Part shown: piece after piece, positions 34,686 through 43,664 of the stretch
Position numbering within the stretch: the first letter of the stretch is position 1
How the letters are laid out: the number at the start of each line of letters is the position of its first letter
Origin: Paraburkholderia ferrariae NBRC 106233
Lineage (GTDB): Bacteria > Pseudomonadota > Gammaproteobacteria > Burkholderiales > Burkholderiaceae
Reading direction: 5' to 3'
Length of the DNA: 64,000 bases
Assembly (NCBI RefSeq): GCF_000685035.1
Contig: NZ_BAYB01000007.1
Coordinates: forward strand, 352,619 to 416,618
The notes under the pieces: model-generated
The model's input: only the letters and a program-made list of their open reading frames with translations
What the model was told of the DNA's origin: nothing
Database searches by the model: none
Program-made: the position numbers and the translations under genes

Positions 34686-35477
34686 TCAGGCGCCGGCGAG
34701 CCACGCGACGTAGCGCGCGGCATCGGCGCCGGGGCGCGCCGGATCGAAGGGAAACTCGATGCCGCGCGGCACATGGGGCGGCAGCAGCGCGAGGACGGCG
34801 CGGCACAGCGGATCGTCGGCGGCGGGGGCGGCGGCGTAGCGGCGCGCGCCCTCGCCCGCCACGGCCTTGCAGTGAATGTACTCGACGTGCGGCGCCAGGG
34901 CCGCCGCGGCCAGCAGCGGCGGCTCGCCCGGCCACTGCCAGTTGCCGATGTCGAAGGTCATGCCGATCGGGGTGCGGGGTTCATGCGGCTCGCCGTGCCC
35001 GCGCGATTGGCTCAATGCGCGAAAGAGCGCGACGAATTGCGCGAGCGAGCCGCCCGCTTCGAGCTGGCCGTTCTCGACCACCACGCGCAACATGCTGGCC
35101 GCCTGGCCCGCTTCGGCCAGCACCGCATTCAGGCGTTCGATCTGCGGATCGCGCGCAAAGCCGCCCAGTTGCAGTTTCACGAAGCGCGCACCGAGCAGGC
35201 AGCCGCAGTCGATGGCATCGCGCAGGGCCGCTTCGTCGAGCGCGCCGTGCGCGTCGTAGAGCGTGTCCGGCGTGGACCACACGGGCCACAGCCCCGCCGC
35301 CGCAATGGCCGCGCCGAGCGCGCGCAATGCGGCGGGCGATGCCTCGTCCATCAACTCGCGCCGCACTTCGAACGCCGCCGCGCCGGACTGTGCCGCCGCA
35401 TCGATCCACGCGGCGTGACCGTCGCGCCGGATGGCTTCTACGCCGAATGCACTCGCTACGATTGCTACTTCTGTCAT
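34686..35477 (-). CDS. kguE: KguE-like sugar phosphate isomerase/epimerase family protein
   Basis: A 263-residue TIM-barrel protein of the xylose-isomerase-like family. Metal-ligand candidates are in VVENGQLE, GMTFDIGNWQW and EYIHCKAV. KguE is the first gene of the 2-ketogluconate cluster in Pseudomonas; its exact step is not firmly established. The ATG at 35477 is 36 nt downstream of the PtxS-like operator, so it is the promoter-proximal gene. A longer frame up to 35528 would run through the operator and is rejected. Confidence 0.87.
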   Translation of the reverse strand: MTEVAIVASAFGVEAIRRDGHAAWIDAAAQSGAAAFEVRRELMDEASPAALRALGAAIAAAGLWPVWSTPDTLYDAHGALDEAALRDAIDCGCLLGARFVKLQLGGFARDPQIERLNAVLAEAGQAASMLRVVVENGQLEAGGSLAQFVALFRALSQSRGHGEPHEPRTPIGMTFDIGNWQWPGEPPLLAAAALAPHVEYIHCKAVAGEGARRYAAAPAADDPLCRAVLALLPPHVPRGIEFPFDPARPGADAARYVAWLAGA

Positions 35478-35513
35478 TGCCTTCGTCCTGTTGCTGCCGG
35501 GTGCTGCCTTCTT

Positions 35514-35527
35514 TGGAACCGGTTCCA
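35514..35527. promoter_or_regulatory. PtxS/KguR-type operator before kguE
   Basis: TGGAACCGGTTCCA is a perfect 14-bp palindrome matching 12 of 14 positions of the published PtxS operator TGAAACCGGTTTCA. It lies 36 nt upstream of the kguE start, at the head of the kguE-K-T-D-R operon. Confidence 0.85.
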
Positions 35528-35660
35528 TTTCCGGCCCGAAAAAAAGCGCCTGCGCGCCCGATCGATGCGCGGATAGTGCGCTGTTCGGTCTCGCCTCGCT
35601 ATCGTGGTAAGCCCTGGGTCGCTCCGCTGGCGGCTCAACTCGATTCGCCGCCGATTCGGT

Positions 35661-36584
35661 TCAATTGCCGCCGCCCGTGCCCGGCTCGGCCAGGCACAGT
35701 TCCAGAAAGCGCTGCGCGACACGCGAGGCCGCGCCCGCATGCGGCACGAGAATCGAGAAGCGCCGGGCAAGCGGCTCCGGCCCGACGCCGATCTGGCACA
35801 ACGCACCGTCTTCATGCCGCATCGACATGGCCGAAACGAAACCGATGCCCATGCCCGCCCGCACCGCCTCCTTCACGCCCTCCACGCCCGCTATTTCGAG
35901 CGCCACGCGCATGGGCGCGGCCGCGCGCGCGAATGCACGCTCGACCATCTGACGCAAGCCCGACCCGTCCTCGCGCAGCACGAGCGGATAGTCGCCGAGC
36001 GCTCCAAGCGTGATGCGCTCCGCGCTCTTCCCGCCCTGGGCAGCGGCCTGAGCCGCAAGCGGATGCGCACGCGGCATGATCGCCACGATCTCGTCCTCGT
36101 GCCAGGGCTTCGCCACGGTGTCGGGCGGCAACTGCTCGCCCACCGGGCCTTCGATGAGCGCGATATCGAGCACCCCCAGCATGCCGACCACGTCCGACGT
36201 GTTGCCGCTCGTGGTTTCGAGCTTCACGTCCGGATAACGCCGATGAAACGCGGCCACGAGATACGGCAGCAGATAGCTCGCCGGCGTCGTGCTCGCGCCG
36301 ATGCGCAGCGTGCCGCGCTCGAGACCGCGCAGCGCGTCGCGAAACGCGTAGGCGTCGCGCCAGCTGTCGCGCAGCCGCGCGGCGTAGGCGGCCAGTTGCT
36401 CCCCGGTGGGCGTGAGGCGCACGCCGCGGCCGTCGCGCTGATAGAGCGCCTCGCCGAATTCCTCCTGCAACAGGCGCAACTGGCCCGACACCGCGGGCTG
36501 CGAGAGGTGCAGAGCCTCCGCCGCCCGACTGATGTTGCGATGATCGGCGACGGCGGCGAACGTTATCAGTTGTTCCGGGGTCAT
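35661..36584 (-). CDS. LysR-family transcriptional regulator
   Basis: A 307-residue LysR-type regulator with winged helix-turn-helix in the first 60 residues (FAAVADHRNISRAAEALHLSQPAVSGQLR) and a periplasmic-binding-like effector domain (TLRIGASTTPASYLLP). It is divergent from the YeiH transporter gene, a standard arrangement in which the regulator controls its neighbour. The effector is unknown; similar YeiE/CysB-like proteins respond to sulfur compounds. The intergenic region contains an A/T-rich stretch with ATATCGATAT. Confidence 0.92.
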   Translation of the reverse strand: MTPEQLITFAAVADHRNISRAAEALHLSQPAVSGQLRLLQEEFGEALYQRDGRGVRLTPTGEQLAAYAARLRDSWRDAYAFRDALRGLERGTLRIGASTTPASYLLPYLVAAFHRRYPDVKLETTSGNTSDVVGMLGVLDIALIEGPVGEQLPPDTVAKPWHEDEIVAIMPRAHPLAAQAAAQGGKSAERITLGALGDYPLVLREDGSGLRQMVERAFARAAAPMRVALEIAGVEGVKEAVRAGMGIGFVSAMSMRHEDGALCQIGVGPEPLARRFSILVPHAGAASRVAQRFLELCLAEPGTGGGN

Positions 36585-36726
36585 GGCACTTAACTATCGA
36601 TTCAGCTTATATTTTACGTCACAAATCACGATTTTTCATATCGATATACGTAAATTAGGATTAGCGCATTCGTTCGTTACCCGATTACCGCAGATTCACG
36701 CCATTCCAGGAATTCAAGAGGCGATC
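36585..36726. promoter_or_regulatory. Divergent LysR/yeiH control region
   Basis: 142 bp that are clearly richer in A/T than the surroundings. It holds the 10-bp palindrome ATATCGATAT (36638-36647) and a second ATCGAT near 36595, plausible LysR-type binding elements for both divergent genes. Exact promoters are not resolved. Confidence 0.45.
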
Positions 36727-37809
36727 ATGTCCACCCCGTCGTCAACGACCCTTGCGCATCAACCCTCCTCCACCCGCGGGCAGATCAACGGCGTCCTGTT
36801 CGTCGCGCTGTTCGCCGCGGCCGTCACGCGGCTCGCGGCCGTGCCCGCCATTGCCGGCCTGGGCCTGAGCCCGCTTATCGTCGGCATCGTCGCCGGCGCG
36901 ATCTACGGCAACGCGCTGCGCGACGGCATGCCCGAAAGCTGGGCCGCGGGCGTCAACTTCTCCGCGCGCAAGCTCCTGCGCATCGCCGTGGCCTTCTTCG
37001 GGCTGCGCGTGAGTCTCCAGGAAATCGCCCAGGTGGGCGTGCCGGGACTCGTGGAATCGGCGGTGATCGTGGTGAGCACGCTCGCCATCGGCACCTGGGC
37101 CGGCATGAAGATCATGAAGCTCGACCGCGACACCGCCCTGCTCACGGCCGCCGGCAGCGCGATCTGCGGCGCGGCCGCCGTGCTCGCCTTCGAATCGACG
37201 CTGCAGTCGAAGCCGCACAAGAGCGCCATGGCCGTGGGCAGCGTCGTGCTGTTCGGCACGCTCTCGATGTTCCTCTACCCGGTGCTCTATCGCGCGGGCT
37301 GGCTTCATCTCGATACCCTCGGCGCCGGCCTCTTCTTCGGCGGCACGATCCACGAGGTCGCGCAGGTGGTCGGCGCGGCGAGCAACGTGAGCCCGGAAGC
37401 CACGCATATCGCCACCATCGTCAAGATGACGCGCGTGATGCTGCTCGTGCCGGTGCTGCTCGTGCTCGGCGTGTGGCTCAACCGCCCGGCGCGCGGCGCG
37501 AGCGCCCGGCATGGCCATGGCGCTCATGGCGGTGCGCGCAAGCTCGCGGTGCCCTGGTTCGCGCTCGGCTTCCTCGCGCTCGTGGTGGTGAACTCGCTGC
37601 ATGTGCTGCCGGCGCCGGCCACGCAGACGCTCAACCTGCTCGATACCTTCGCGCTCACGATGGCCATGACGGCGCTGGGCATCGAAACCCGCATCTCGCA
37701 GATCCGCCAGGCCGGGCCGCGCGCACTCACTACGGGCTTCATCCTTTACGTGTGGCTGATCGGCGGCGGGCTGGCGATCACCTGGGCGGTGGAGCGGCTC
37801 TTCGCCTGA
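36727..37809 (+). CDS. yeiH: YeiH-family putative sulfate exporter
   Basis: A 360-residue inner-membrane protein of the YeiH/Cons_hypoth698 family with about ten membrane helices. Conserved blocks are GIVAGAIYGNALRD, KLLRIAVAFFGLRVSLQEI, the loop GSAICGAAAVLAFEST and GTIHEVAQVVGAA. The family is annotated as putative sulfate exporters, without firm biochemistry. A histidine- and glycine-rich insert (ARHGHGAHGGARK) between helices could bind metal. It is probably controlled by the divergent LysR regulator, and a terminator follows. Confidence 0.9.
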   Translation: MSTPSSTTLAHQPSSTRGQINGVLFVALFAAAVTRLAAVPAIAGLGLSPLIVGIVAGAIYGNALRDGMPESWAAGVNFSARKLLRIAVAFFGLRVSLQEIAQVGVPGLVESAVIVVSTLAIGTWAGMKIMKLDRDTALLTAAGSAICGAAAVLAFESTLQSKPHKSAMAVGSVVLFGTLSMFLYPVLYRAGWLHLDTLGAGLFFGGTIHEVAQVVGAASNVSPEATHIATIVKMTRVMLLVPVLLVLGVWLNRPARGASARHGHGAHGGARKLAVPWFALGFLALVVVNSLHVLPAPATQTLNLLDTFALTMAMTALGIETRISQIRQAGPRALTTGFILYVWLIGGGLAITWAVERLFA

Positions 37810-37899
37810 AGCGGCTTCGCTCGATATTCATCGGACCCGTGGCGCGCATGGCCGCCCCACCCCGATCCCGCTCCTGTGCGCCGGTCACGCCGGCGCCTC

Positions 37900-37921
37900 G
37901 CCCCGCCGCGTGCGGGGCTTT
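37900..37921 (+). terminator. Intrinsic terminator after yeiH
   Basis: GCCCCGC, a 5-nt loop and GCGGGGC are followed by TTTCTGCGTTT, 91 nt beyond the stop. Confidence 0.65.
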
Positions 37922-38040
37922 CTGCGTTTCGGGCCGGCCGCGCGGCGTGGCACGCCTTCAACAGGCGCGCGGGATGCGCGCGATACTGTCGCGTGCGGCC
38001 CGGTCCGCGGGCGGCGCACGTCATGGCAAAGGGGCGACCA

Positions 38041-38790
38041 ATGGCATACGAACTGTATTACTGGGACGGCCTGCAGGGCCGGGGCGAATTCGTGCGGCTC
38101 GCGCTGGAGGAGGCGCAGGCGCCCTATGTCGATGTGGCGCGCGGGGCGAAGGCCGACGGCGAGGGCATCGGCGCGATGATGGCGGTGCTCGAGGGCCGCA
38201 CCACGCCGCATCCGCAGTCGGTGCCGCCCTTTGCGCCGCCCTTTCTCAAGGACGGCGACCTGATCGTGCCGCAAACGGCGAACATCCTCTTCTACCTCGC
38301 GCCGAAGCTCGGGCTCGCGCCGCGCGACGAGGGCCTGCGCTACGTCGCGAACGGCCTGCAACTGACGATTGCCGATCTCGTGACCGAAGTTCACGACACG
38401 CATCACCCGATCGCGAGCCGGCTTTACTACGAGGACCAGAAGACCGAGGCAAAAGCGCGCGCCGCCGACTTCCTCGCGCACCGCATGCCCAAATTCCTCG
38501 GCTATTTCGAGCGCGTGCTCGCGCAGAATCCGGCCGGTCCGAAACACATGGTCGGCAACACGCTCACTTACGTCGATCTGTCGGTTTTCCAGATCGTCGA
38601 GGGGCTGCGCTATGCGTTCCCCAAGGCAACGAAGCCGCTCGCGGACCGCTACCCCCATGTGGTCGCGCTGCACGACGCCGTGGCCGTGCGCCCGCATATC
38701 GCGGCCTATCTCGCCTCCCCGCGCCGCCTGCCGTTCAACGAAACCGGCATCTTCCGGCACTACCCGGAACTCGACAAAGCCGCGCGCTGA
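38041..38790 (+). CDS. Glutathione S-transferase family protein
   Basis: A 249-residue cytosolic GST-type protein. The N-terminal thioredoxin-like domain starts YELYYWDGLQGRGEFVRLALEE, with the R-x-E-x-x-R-L-A-L-E pattern of glutathione-binding folds, and VPQTANILFYLAPKLGL contains the domain-linking region. The all-helical C-terminal domain includes LTYVDLSVFQIVEGL. Substrate is unknown. I use ATG 38041; an in-frame ATG at 38023 would add six residues. Confidence 0.9.
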   Translation: MAYELYYWDGLQGRGEFVRLALEEAQAPYVDVARGAKADGEGIGAMMAVLEGRTTPHPQSVPPFAPPFLKDGDLIVPQTANILFYLAPKLGLAPRDEGLRYVANGLQLTIADLVTEVHDTHHPIASRLYYEDQKTEAKARAADFLAHRMPKFLGYFERVLAQNPAGPKHMVGNTLTYVDLSVFQIVEGLRYAFPKATKPLADRYPHVVALHDAVAVRPHIAAYLASPRRLPFNETGIFRHYPELDKAAR

Positions 38791-38971
38791 TCCGCGCACC
38801 CGGCCCGGCGTCGGCCGCAGCGCCGGACCCGGCCACGGTGCGCCCGGCCGGCCCGGCTGGCTTTCCCACCCGGCGCACCGGCTGCCCCCTCCTCATCGAG
38901 CCTTTTCCTCGCCGCGCGCAATGCTATGCTTGCGCACGGCGCCGCTCATTCCCACTCACATACTGCCCGCC

Positions 38972-40717
38972 GTGCTGTCATTCCTGCTGAAACTGCGCAC
39001 TCGCGCCCGCGATCTCTTTCGTCTCTCGGACGCGCACACGATGCTCGTGTGGTCCGTCATCGTCGGCGTGGCGGGCGCGTTTGCGACCGTGCTGTTCCGC
39101 AAAGGCATCGCGCTGCTGCAGATTCTCTTTGTTGGCTACGAGGGCAGCTTCGTGGAGATGGCGCGCAGCCTGCCGTGGCACACGCGCATCTGGCTGCCGG
39201 CCGCAGGCGGCTTCGTCGCGGGCTGTCTGCTGCTCCTCGCCAGACGCAAGACGCCGGGCGACGGCAACCGCCCGATCCACACCGACTACGTCGAGGCGGT
39301 CGCGATCGGCGACGGCGTGATGCCGGTCGGCAAGAGCCTCTGGCGCAGCATCTCGTCGCTCTTCACGATCGCAAGCGGCGGTTCGATCGGCCGCGAAGGC
39401 CCGATGGTGCAGCTCGCCGCGCTCGCGGCTTCGCTGATCGGCCGCCTCGGCCACTTCGATCCGCAGCGCCTGCGCCTGCTCGTCGCGTGCGGCGCGGCCG
39501 CCGGCATCACCTCGGCCTACAACGCGCCGATTGCGGGCGCCTTCTTCGTTACCGAAATCGTGCTCGGCTCGATCGTGATGGAGAGCTTCGGGCCGATCGT
39601 CGTTTCGTCGGTCGTCGCCAACATCACCATGCGCGAGTTCGCGGGCTACCGGCCGCCCTACGAAATGCCGGTGTTTCCGCCCGTGGCGGGCCCGGAAGTC
39701 CTGCTCTTCGTCGCGCTCGGCCTGCTGTGCGGGTTGCTCGCGCCGCAGTTCCTGAGCCTGCTCGACGTCACGAAGGCGGGCTTCGCGCGCATGAAAGTGC
39801 CGCTGCCGGTCAAGCTCGCGGCGGGCGGCCTCGTGTGCGGCGTGCTCTCGGTCTGGACGCCCGAGGTCTGGGGCAACGGCTATAGCGTCGTCAACTCGAT
39901 CCTCCATTCGCCGTGGACCTGGACCGCGCTCGCCACCGTGCTCGTCTTCAAGCTCATCGCGACCGCGGCCACGGTGGGCTCCGGCGCCGTGGGCGGCGTG
40001 TTCACGCCGACGCTCTTCATGGGCGCCGTGCTCGGCTGCCTGTTCGGCCAGGGCATGCACGCGCTGTGGCCGCACGGCACCTCGGCGCCGTTTGCCTACG
40101 CGATGGTGGGCATGGGCGCCTTCCTTGCGGGCGCGACCCAGGCGCCGCTGATGGCGATTCTCATGATTTTCGAGATGACGCTCAGCTATCCGGTCGTGCT
40201 GCCGCTCATGCTCTCGTGCGTAGTCGCGTACTTCGTCGCGCGCGCGACGGGCAAGGCCTCGATGTACGAGATCACCCTGCATCGCAATCGCGAAGAAGAG
40301 GAGCGCGTGCGGCTGCGCGCGACGCAGATGCGCGCGCTGATCCGCCCCGCCGACACCGTCGTGCGCGCCGACGCCACGGTGCCCGAGATGACGCGCGTGT
40401 TCCTCGAATACCCGGTGAAATACCTTTACGTGACCGACGACGCGGGCCGCTTCCTCGGCGCCGTCGCGCTCGCGGACATCACCTCGGACCTGCTGCAAAA
40501 GCGCGACACCGCGAACAAGCGCGCCGCCGACTACGTACAGATGCCGTTCCATACGCTCACGCCCGACATGTCGCTCGCGGCGGGCCTGCAACACTTCATG
40601 GCGTTTCGCGGCGAGCGCCTGCCCGTGATCGAAAGCGCGCAACAGCCCACGCTTGCGGGCGTGGTCTACAAGACCTCGCTGCTCGACGCCTATCAGCGCA
40701 TGACGCCCGACCGCTAG
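38972..40717 (+). CDS. clcB: ClC-family chloride channel/antiporter (ClcB-like) with CBS domains
   Basis: A 581-residue membrane protein of the ClC family. Signatures are GSIGREGPMVQ (selectivity filter and gating Glu), the helix AYNAPIAGAFFVTEIVLGS, and GSGAVGGVFTPTLFMGAVLG. A cytoplasmic CBS pair occupies the last 150 residues (MRALIRPADTVVRADATVPE onward). It moves chloride, usually in exchange for protons, and helps in acid or halide stress. I choose the GTG at 38972, giving VLSFLLKLRTRARDLFRL; an ATG at 38921 in frame is the alternative. No strong ribosome site supports either. Confidence 0.9.
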   Translation: MLSFLLKLRTRARDLFRLSDAHTMLVWSVIVGVAGAFATVLFRKGIALLQILFVGYEGSFVEMARSLPWHTRIWLPAAGGFVAGCLLLLARRKTPGDGNRPIHTDYVEAVAIGDGVMPVGKSLWRSISSLFTIASGGSIGREGPMVQLAALAASLIGRLGHFDPQRLRLLVACGAAAGITSAYNAPIAGAFFVTEIVLGSIVMESFGPIVVSSVVANITMREFAGYRPPYEMPVFPPVAGPEVLLFVALGLLCGLLAPQFLSLLDVTKAGFARMKVPLPVKLAAGGLVCGVLSVWTPEVWGNGYSVVNSILHSPWTWTALATVLVFKLIATAATVGSGAVGGVFTPTLFMGAVLGCLFGQGMHALWPHGTSAPFAYAMVGMGAFLAGATQAPLMAILMIFEMTLSYPVVLPLMLSCVVAYFVARATGKASMYEITLHRNREEEERVRLRATQMRALIRPADTVVRADATVPEMTRVFLEYPVKYLYVTDDAGRFLGAVALADITSDLLQKRDTANKRAADYVQMPFHTLTPDMSLAAGLQHFMAFRGERLPVIESAQQPTLAGVVYKTSLLDAYQRMTPDR

Positions 40718-41066
40718 CGCGCAAGTCGTGCAGCGCAGCCCTGTGCGCGCTCGCCCGCACACCGCGCGAGCGCCCCGCGTGTCAAAGCCCGGCGGAGCGA
40801 CCCGCAACGAGCCGGCCCGGAACACGGGCCGAAACAAGCCGAAACAAAAAAATTCGCGTGTTCTGGACGCGTTCCGGCATTTGCTGCCATTATGGAATCC
40901 TCGCATCCGTTTTCGCGCGCGCCGGCGCCTCCCGCCGACTGCGCCCGAACCACGCGATGCGGCGCGCGGTCCGGACGCGGACGGCGCGGCTGCCGCGCAG
41001 CGCCCTCCCGGGCCCGGCACGGCGCTTGCTGCGGCCCTTGGGCCGCATGAGAGAGGAGGTCGAGCG
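40718..41066. other. Intergenic region after clcB
   Basis: 349 bases without a recognisable gene. A GGCCCG/CGGGCC hairpin lies near 40815-40831, and an A-rich patch near 40846-40858, but no T-run follows the hairpin on the plus strand. Nothing else is seen. Confidence 0.5.
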
Positions 41067-41327
41067 ATGAAAACCTCGACAGTGATGACCACCGTGCTGC
41101 TCTCGGCGTCGTGCTTCGCCGCGCCCGTGCGCACGGCGCAGGAAACCCCGGTCCTTGCCGGGAATATTGCGCTGCAACAACACCTCGACGACGCCCCCGT
41201 CGCTCCGCCTGCCCCCAACGTGCCCGTGTCCGCCGCAAGCGGCGCGCAGCACTGGGAATACCTCACGCTGCCCAAGTCCCGGCAACTCGACAAGACGATG
41301 ACGCCGGAGCTGCACCTGCAGACCTGA
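41067..41327 (+). CDS. Small secreted hypothetical protein
   Basis: An 86-residue protein with GAGAGGAGG before its ATG and a Sec-type signal sequence ending near CFA/AP (residue 18). The mature part has a Pro/Ala/Val-rich linker and ends with a compact segment containing QHWEYLTLPKSRQLD. No family is recognised. A single cysteine in the signal region does not form a proper lipobox. It lies 101 nt before the DUF2795 gene on the same strand. Confidence 0.65.
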   Translation: MKTSTVMTTVLLSASCFAAPVRTAQETPVLAGNIALQQHLDDAPVAPPAPNVPVSAASGAQHWEYLTLPKSRQLDKTMTPELHLQT

Positions 41328-41428
41328 GGCACGGCAGCGGACACGCAGCCGCGGCGGATTTCGGGGATTGGCTATGCTGGTGTCGCGGCGCCATGGAGGC
41401 GCCGTTCGTAGCGCAAAGGACACTCTGC

Positions 41429-41659
41429 ATGCCCGCTCCCCGCATTCCCGACGAACCGATCGACCTGCAATTCGCCGATGTCCTGCGCGAAGTGCGCTGG
41501 CCCGCCAACAAGGACGACCTCGTGGACGCCGCGCGCAGCGCCGGCGCGAGCAACGAGGTGCTGGCGATACTCGACGGCCTGCCGGAGCAGGACTACCAGG
41601 ATGTCGCTTCGGTCACGAAGCTGATCGGCAGCAACTACGGTCCCGGGCTTGGCGTCTGA
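41429..41659 (+). CDS. DUF2795 domain protein
   Basis: A 76-residue protein with AAGGA before its ATG. The pattern LREVRWPANKDDLVDAARSAGASNEVLAILDGLPEQDY matches the small helical DUF2795 domain, found alone or in pairs in many actinobacteria and proteobacteria. Function is unknown. It converges on the tetR gene with 19 nt between stops. Confidence 0.83.
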   Translation: MPAPRIPDEPIDLQFADVLREVRWPANKDDLVDAARSAGASNEVLAILDGLPEQDYQDVASVTKLIGSNYGPGLGV

Positions 41660-41678
41660 CGCACGCCGCGCGAGCGGC

Positions 41679-42296
41679 TCAGGCGTCGCGCCCGAACACC
41701 ACGCGCGCAAAGAAACGGCCCAGCACTGCCTCCACGACGGCAGGGGTGATGTGCTGCGGATCGGCCGTGGCGAGAAACTGCACACCGTCGCACAGCCCGA
41801 TCAGGCCGATCACGAGCCGGTCCGGTTCGAGCGGCATGGGCGTGCCGGTGCGCGCCGAATATTCCTCGATGCAGGCGGCCAGTTGGTCGCGCTTTTCCTT
41901 CATGAAGGCGTTGAACCGCGTGCGAAAACGCGCGTCGCGGGCAGCCAGCAGCTTCGCCTCCACCCACAGCAAAAACATCTTGTTGTCGAGCGCCATGCGG
42001 CTGTAGTAGTCCGTCACGCACGCTTCCATCTCTTCGCGCGAGATGTCGGCCTCGAAGATCGCCCGCAGGTCGGCCTGCATCGCCTCGTGGTCGCGCCGCA
42101 GCAGTTCCACGAGCAGTTCCGCCTTGCTCCCGAAGTTCGAATAGAACGCCCCGCGCGTATAGCCCGCCGCGAGCGCGATGTCCTCCACGCTCGCGCCCAC
42201 AAAGCCCTTTTTCATGAACATGGCGTGCGCGGCGTCGAGCAGGCGCTCGCGCGTCTGGTCACGGCTCTGTTCGCGGGTCAGTCGGATACGGTTCAT
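41679..42296 (-). CDS. TetR-family repressor of the RND efflux operon
   Basis: A 205-residue TetR-type regulator with an N-terminal helix-turn-helix (DIALAAGYTRGAFYSNFGSKAELL at about 40-63) and an all-helical ligand domain. It is divergent from the RND efflux genes, the standard arrangement for local repressors such as AcrR. The 234-nt gap contains an ATACA-N4-TGTAT inverted repeat (42346-42359) as a candidate operator. The ligand, probably a toxic hydrophobic compound, is inferred. Confidence 0.92.
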   Translation of the reverse strand: MNRIRLTREQSRDQTRERLLDAAHAMFMKKGFVGASVEDIALAAGYTRGAFYSNFGSKAELLVELLRRDHEAMQADLRAIFEADISREEMEACVTDYYSRMALDNKMFLLWVEAKLLAARDARFRTRFNAFMKEKRDQLAACIEEYSARTGTPMPLEPDRLVIGLIGLCDGVQFLATADPQHITPAVVEAVLGRFFARVVFGRDA

Positions 42297-42345
42297 GGCG
42301 GGAGTCTAGCACTGAAACATTACTCGAATTCAATCATGCATTCAG

Positions 42346-42359
42346 ATACAGCATTGTAT
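42346..42359. promoter_or_regulatory. Candidate TetR operator between tetR and the efflux operon
   Basis: ATACAGCATTGTAT has 5-bp inverted arms around a 4-nt centre, inside the only A/T-rich part of this divergent region (42310-42365). Assignment to the TetR-type protein rests on position. Confidence 0.4.
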
Positions 42360-42530
42360 TAGAATCCGGGACATCATCTGCAGCAATCGATGCCCAGGCG
42401 GGTCAGCGCGAGCCGGGCCTTGCGGCGCCGCGTCAGGCCGGCATGCCGCGCTTCACTTTCAGCACCTGGCGTGCACGCCTGGCAAGTCGAGGTCCATGTG
42501 AATCGTTGCGGTCGTGGCGCATCGGGCAAG

Positions 42531-43664
42531 ATGCGCCGGCAGTCCAGTGGGTCGTCGGGGCGCTGGCGCCGCCTCGCCGGTCTCGTTTCCCTGTGCGGCG
42601 TCGCCGTCCTCGCCGCCTGCGGCAAGGAGGCCGCGCCGCCCGAAGCACCGCGCCCAGTCGTCTCCCTGATCGTGCATCCCGACGGGGACGGCGCGCGGGC
42701 CGTCTACCCCGGCGACGTCGAAGCGCGCTATTCCACCCCGCTCTCGTTCCGCGTGGCCGGCAAGATCGTCGAGCGCGACGTGCGCCTCGGGGACACCGTC
42801 AAGCCCGGCCAGGTCGTCGCGAAGCTCGATCCCGCCGATTTCGACAAGAACGCGGCCAGCGCCGCCGCGCAACTCGAAGCGGCCCAGCATAACTACACGT
42901 TCGCGAAACAGCAGCTCGACCGCGATACGGCGCAGGCCGCCGCCAACCTCATCGCCCGCGCGCAGTTCGAGCAGACCCAGAACGCCTACGCCTCGGCGCT
43001 TTCGCAGCGCGATCAGGCGCAGCAGCAGCTCGCCCTCGCGCAGGACCAGCGCCGCTATACCCAGCTCGTGGCCGATCACGCGGGCGTCATCACCGCCGAA
43101 AACGCCGATACCGGCCAGAACGTGCAGTCCGGGCAGTCCGTCTATCAGCTTGCATGGTCGGGGGCCGTCGACGTGGTGTGCGATCTGCCCGAAGCGGCCA
43201 TTGCGGGCCTCGCCGTGGGCCAGAACGCCCAGGTGAGCCTGCCCGCCCAACCCGGCAAGACCTATACGGCGCAGGTGCGCGAAGTCGCGGCGGCCGCCGA
43301 CCCGCAAAGCCGCACCTGGCGCGTGAAGCTCACGCTCGCCGATCCGGACGCCGGCGTACGCCTCGGCATGACCGCCAACGTCTCGATCGCGGCGAACCAT
43401 CCGGGCGACACCGGCGCGTTTACGATTCCCGCCACCGCGCTCTTCCACGACGGCAACGCGCCCGCGCTCTGGATCGTTCACGAGCCCGACAACGTGCTGC
43501 AACTGCGCCGCATTTCGGTTGCGCGCTACGACGCGCGCACCATCACCGTGACGGGCGGCCTCGCCGACAACGAACGCATCGTCGTGCAGGGCGTGCACAC
43601 CGTCACCGCCGGCGAGAAGGTGCACCCGGTGCCGCCGCTCCATCCCGAGGACTTCGCGTCATGA
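42531..43664 (+). CDS. RND efflux periplasmic adaptor (membrane fusion) lipoprotein
   Basis: A 377-residue adaptor subunit. The N-terminus is a lipoprotein signal with LAAC (cysteine near residue 29). Then come a barrel-sandwich half (VRLGDTVKPGQVVAKLD), a long coiled hairpin (about 105-175), the second lipoyl half (DHAGVITAENADTGQNV) and the beta-barrel. It bridges pump and outer-membrane channel. I place the start at ATG 42531, where the signal peptide begins; the frame is open further upstream to 42390. Its stop overlaps the pump gene start as ATGA. Confidence 0.9.
   Translation: MRRQSSGSSGRWRRLAGLVSLCGVAVLAACGKEAAPPEAPRPVVSLIVHPDGDGARAVYPGDVEARYSTPLSFRVAGKIVERDVRLGDTVKPGQVVAKLDPADFDKNAASAAAQLEAAQHNYTFAKQQLDRDTAQAAANLIARAQFEQTQNAYASALSQRDQAQQQLALAQDQRRYTQLVADHAGVITAENADTGQNVQSGQSVYQLAWSGAVDVVCDLPEAAIAGLAVGQNAQVSLPAQPGKTYTAQVREVAAAADPQSRTWRVKLTLADPDAGVRLGMTANVSIAANHPGDTGAFTIPATALFHDGNAPALWIVHEPDNVLQLRRISVARYDARTITVTGGLADNERIVVQGVHTVTAGEKVHPVPPLHPEDFAS

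Noticed and set aside
38978..41344. A 788-codon minus-strand frame opposite clcB
   Set aside because: Antisense shadow of a protein with clear ClC motifs; low-complexity Arg/Glu/His sequence.
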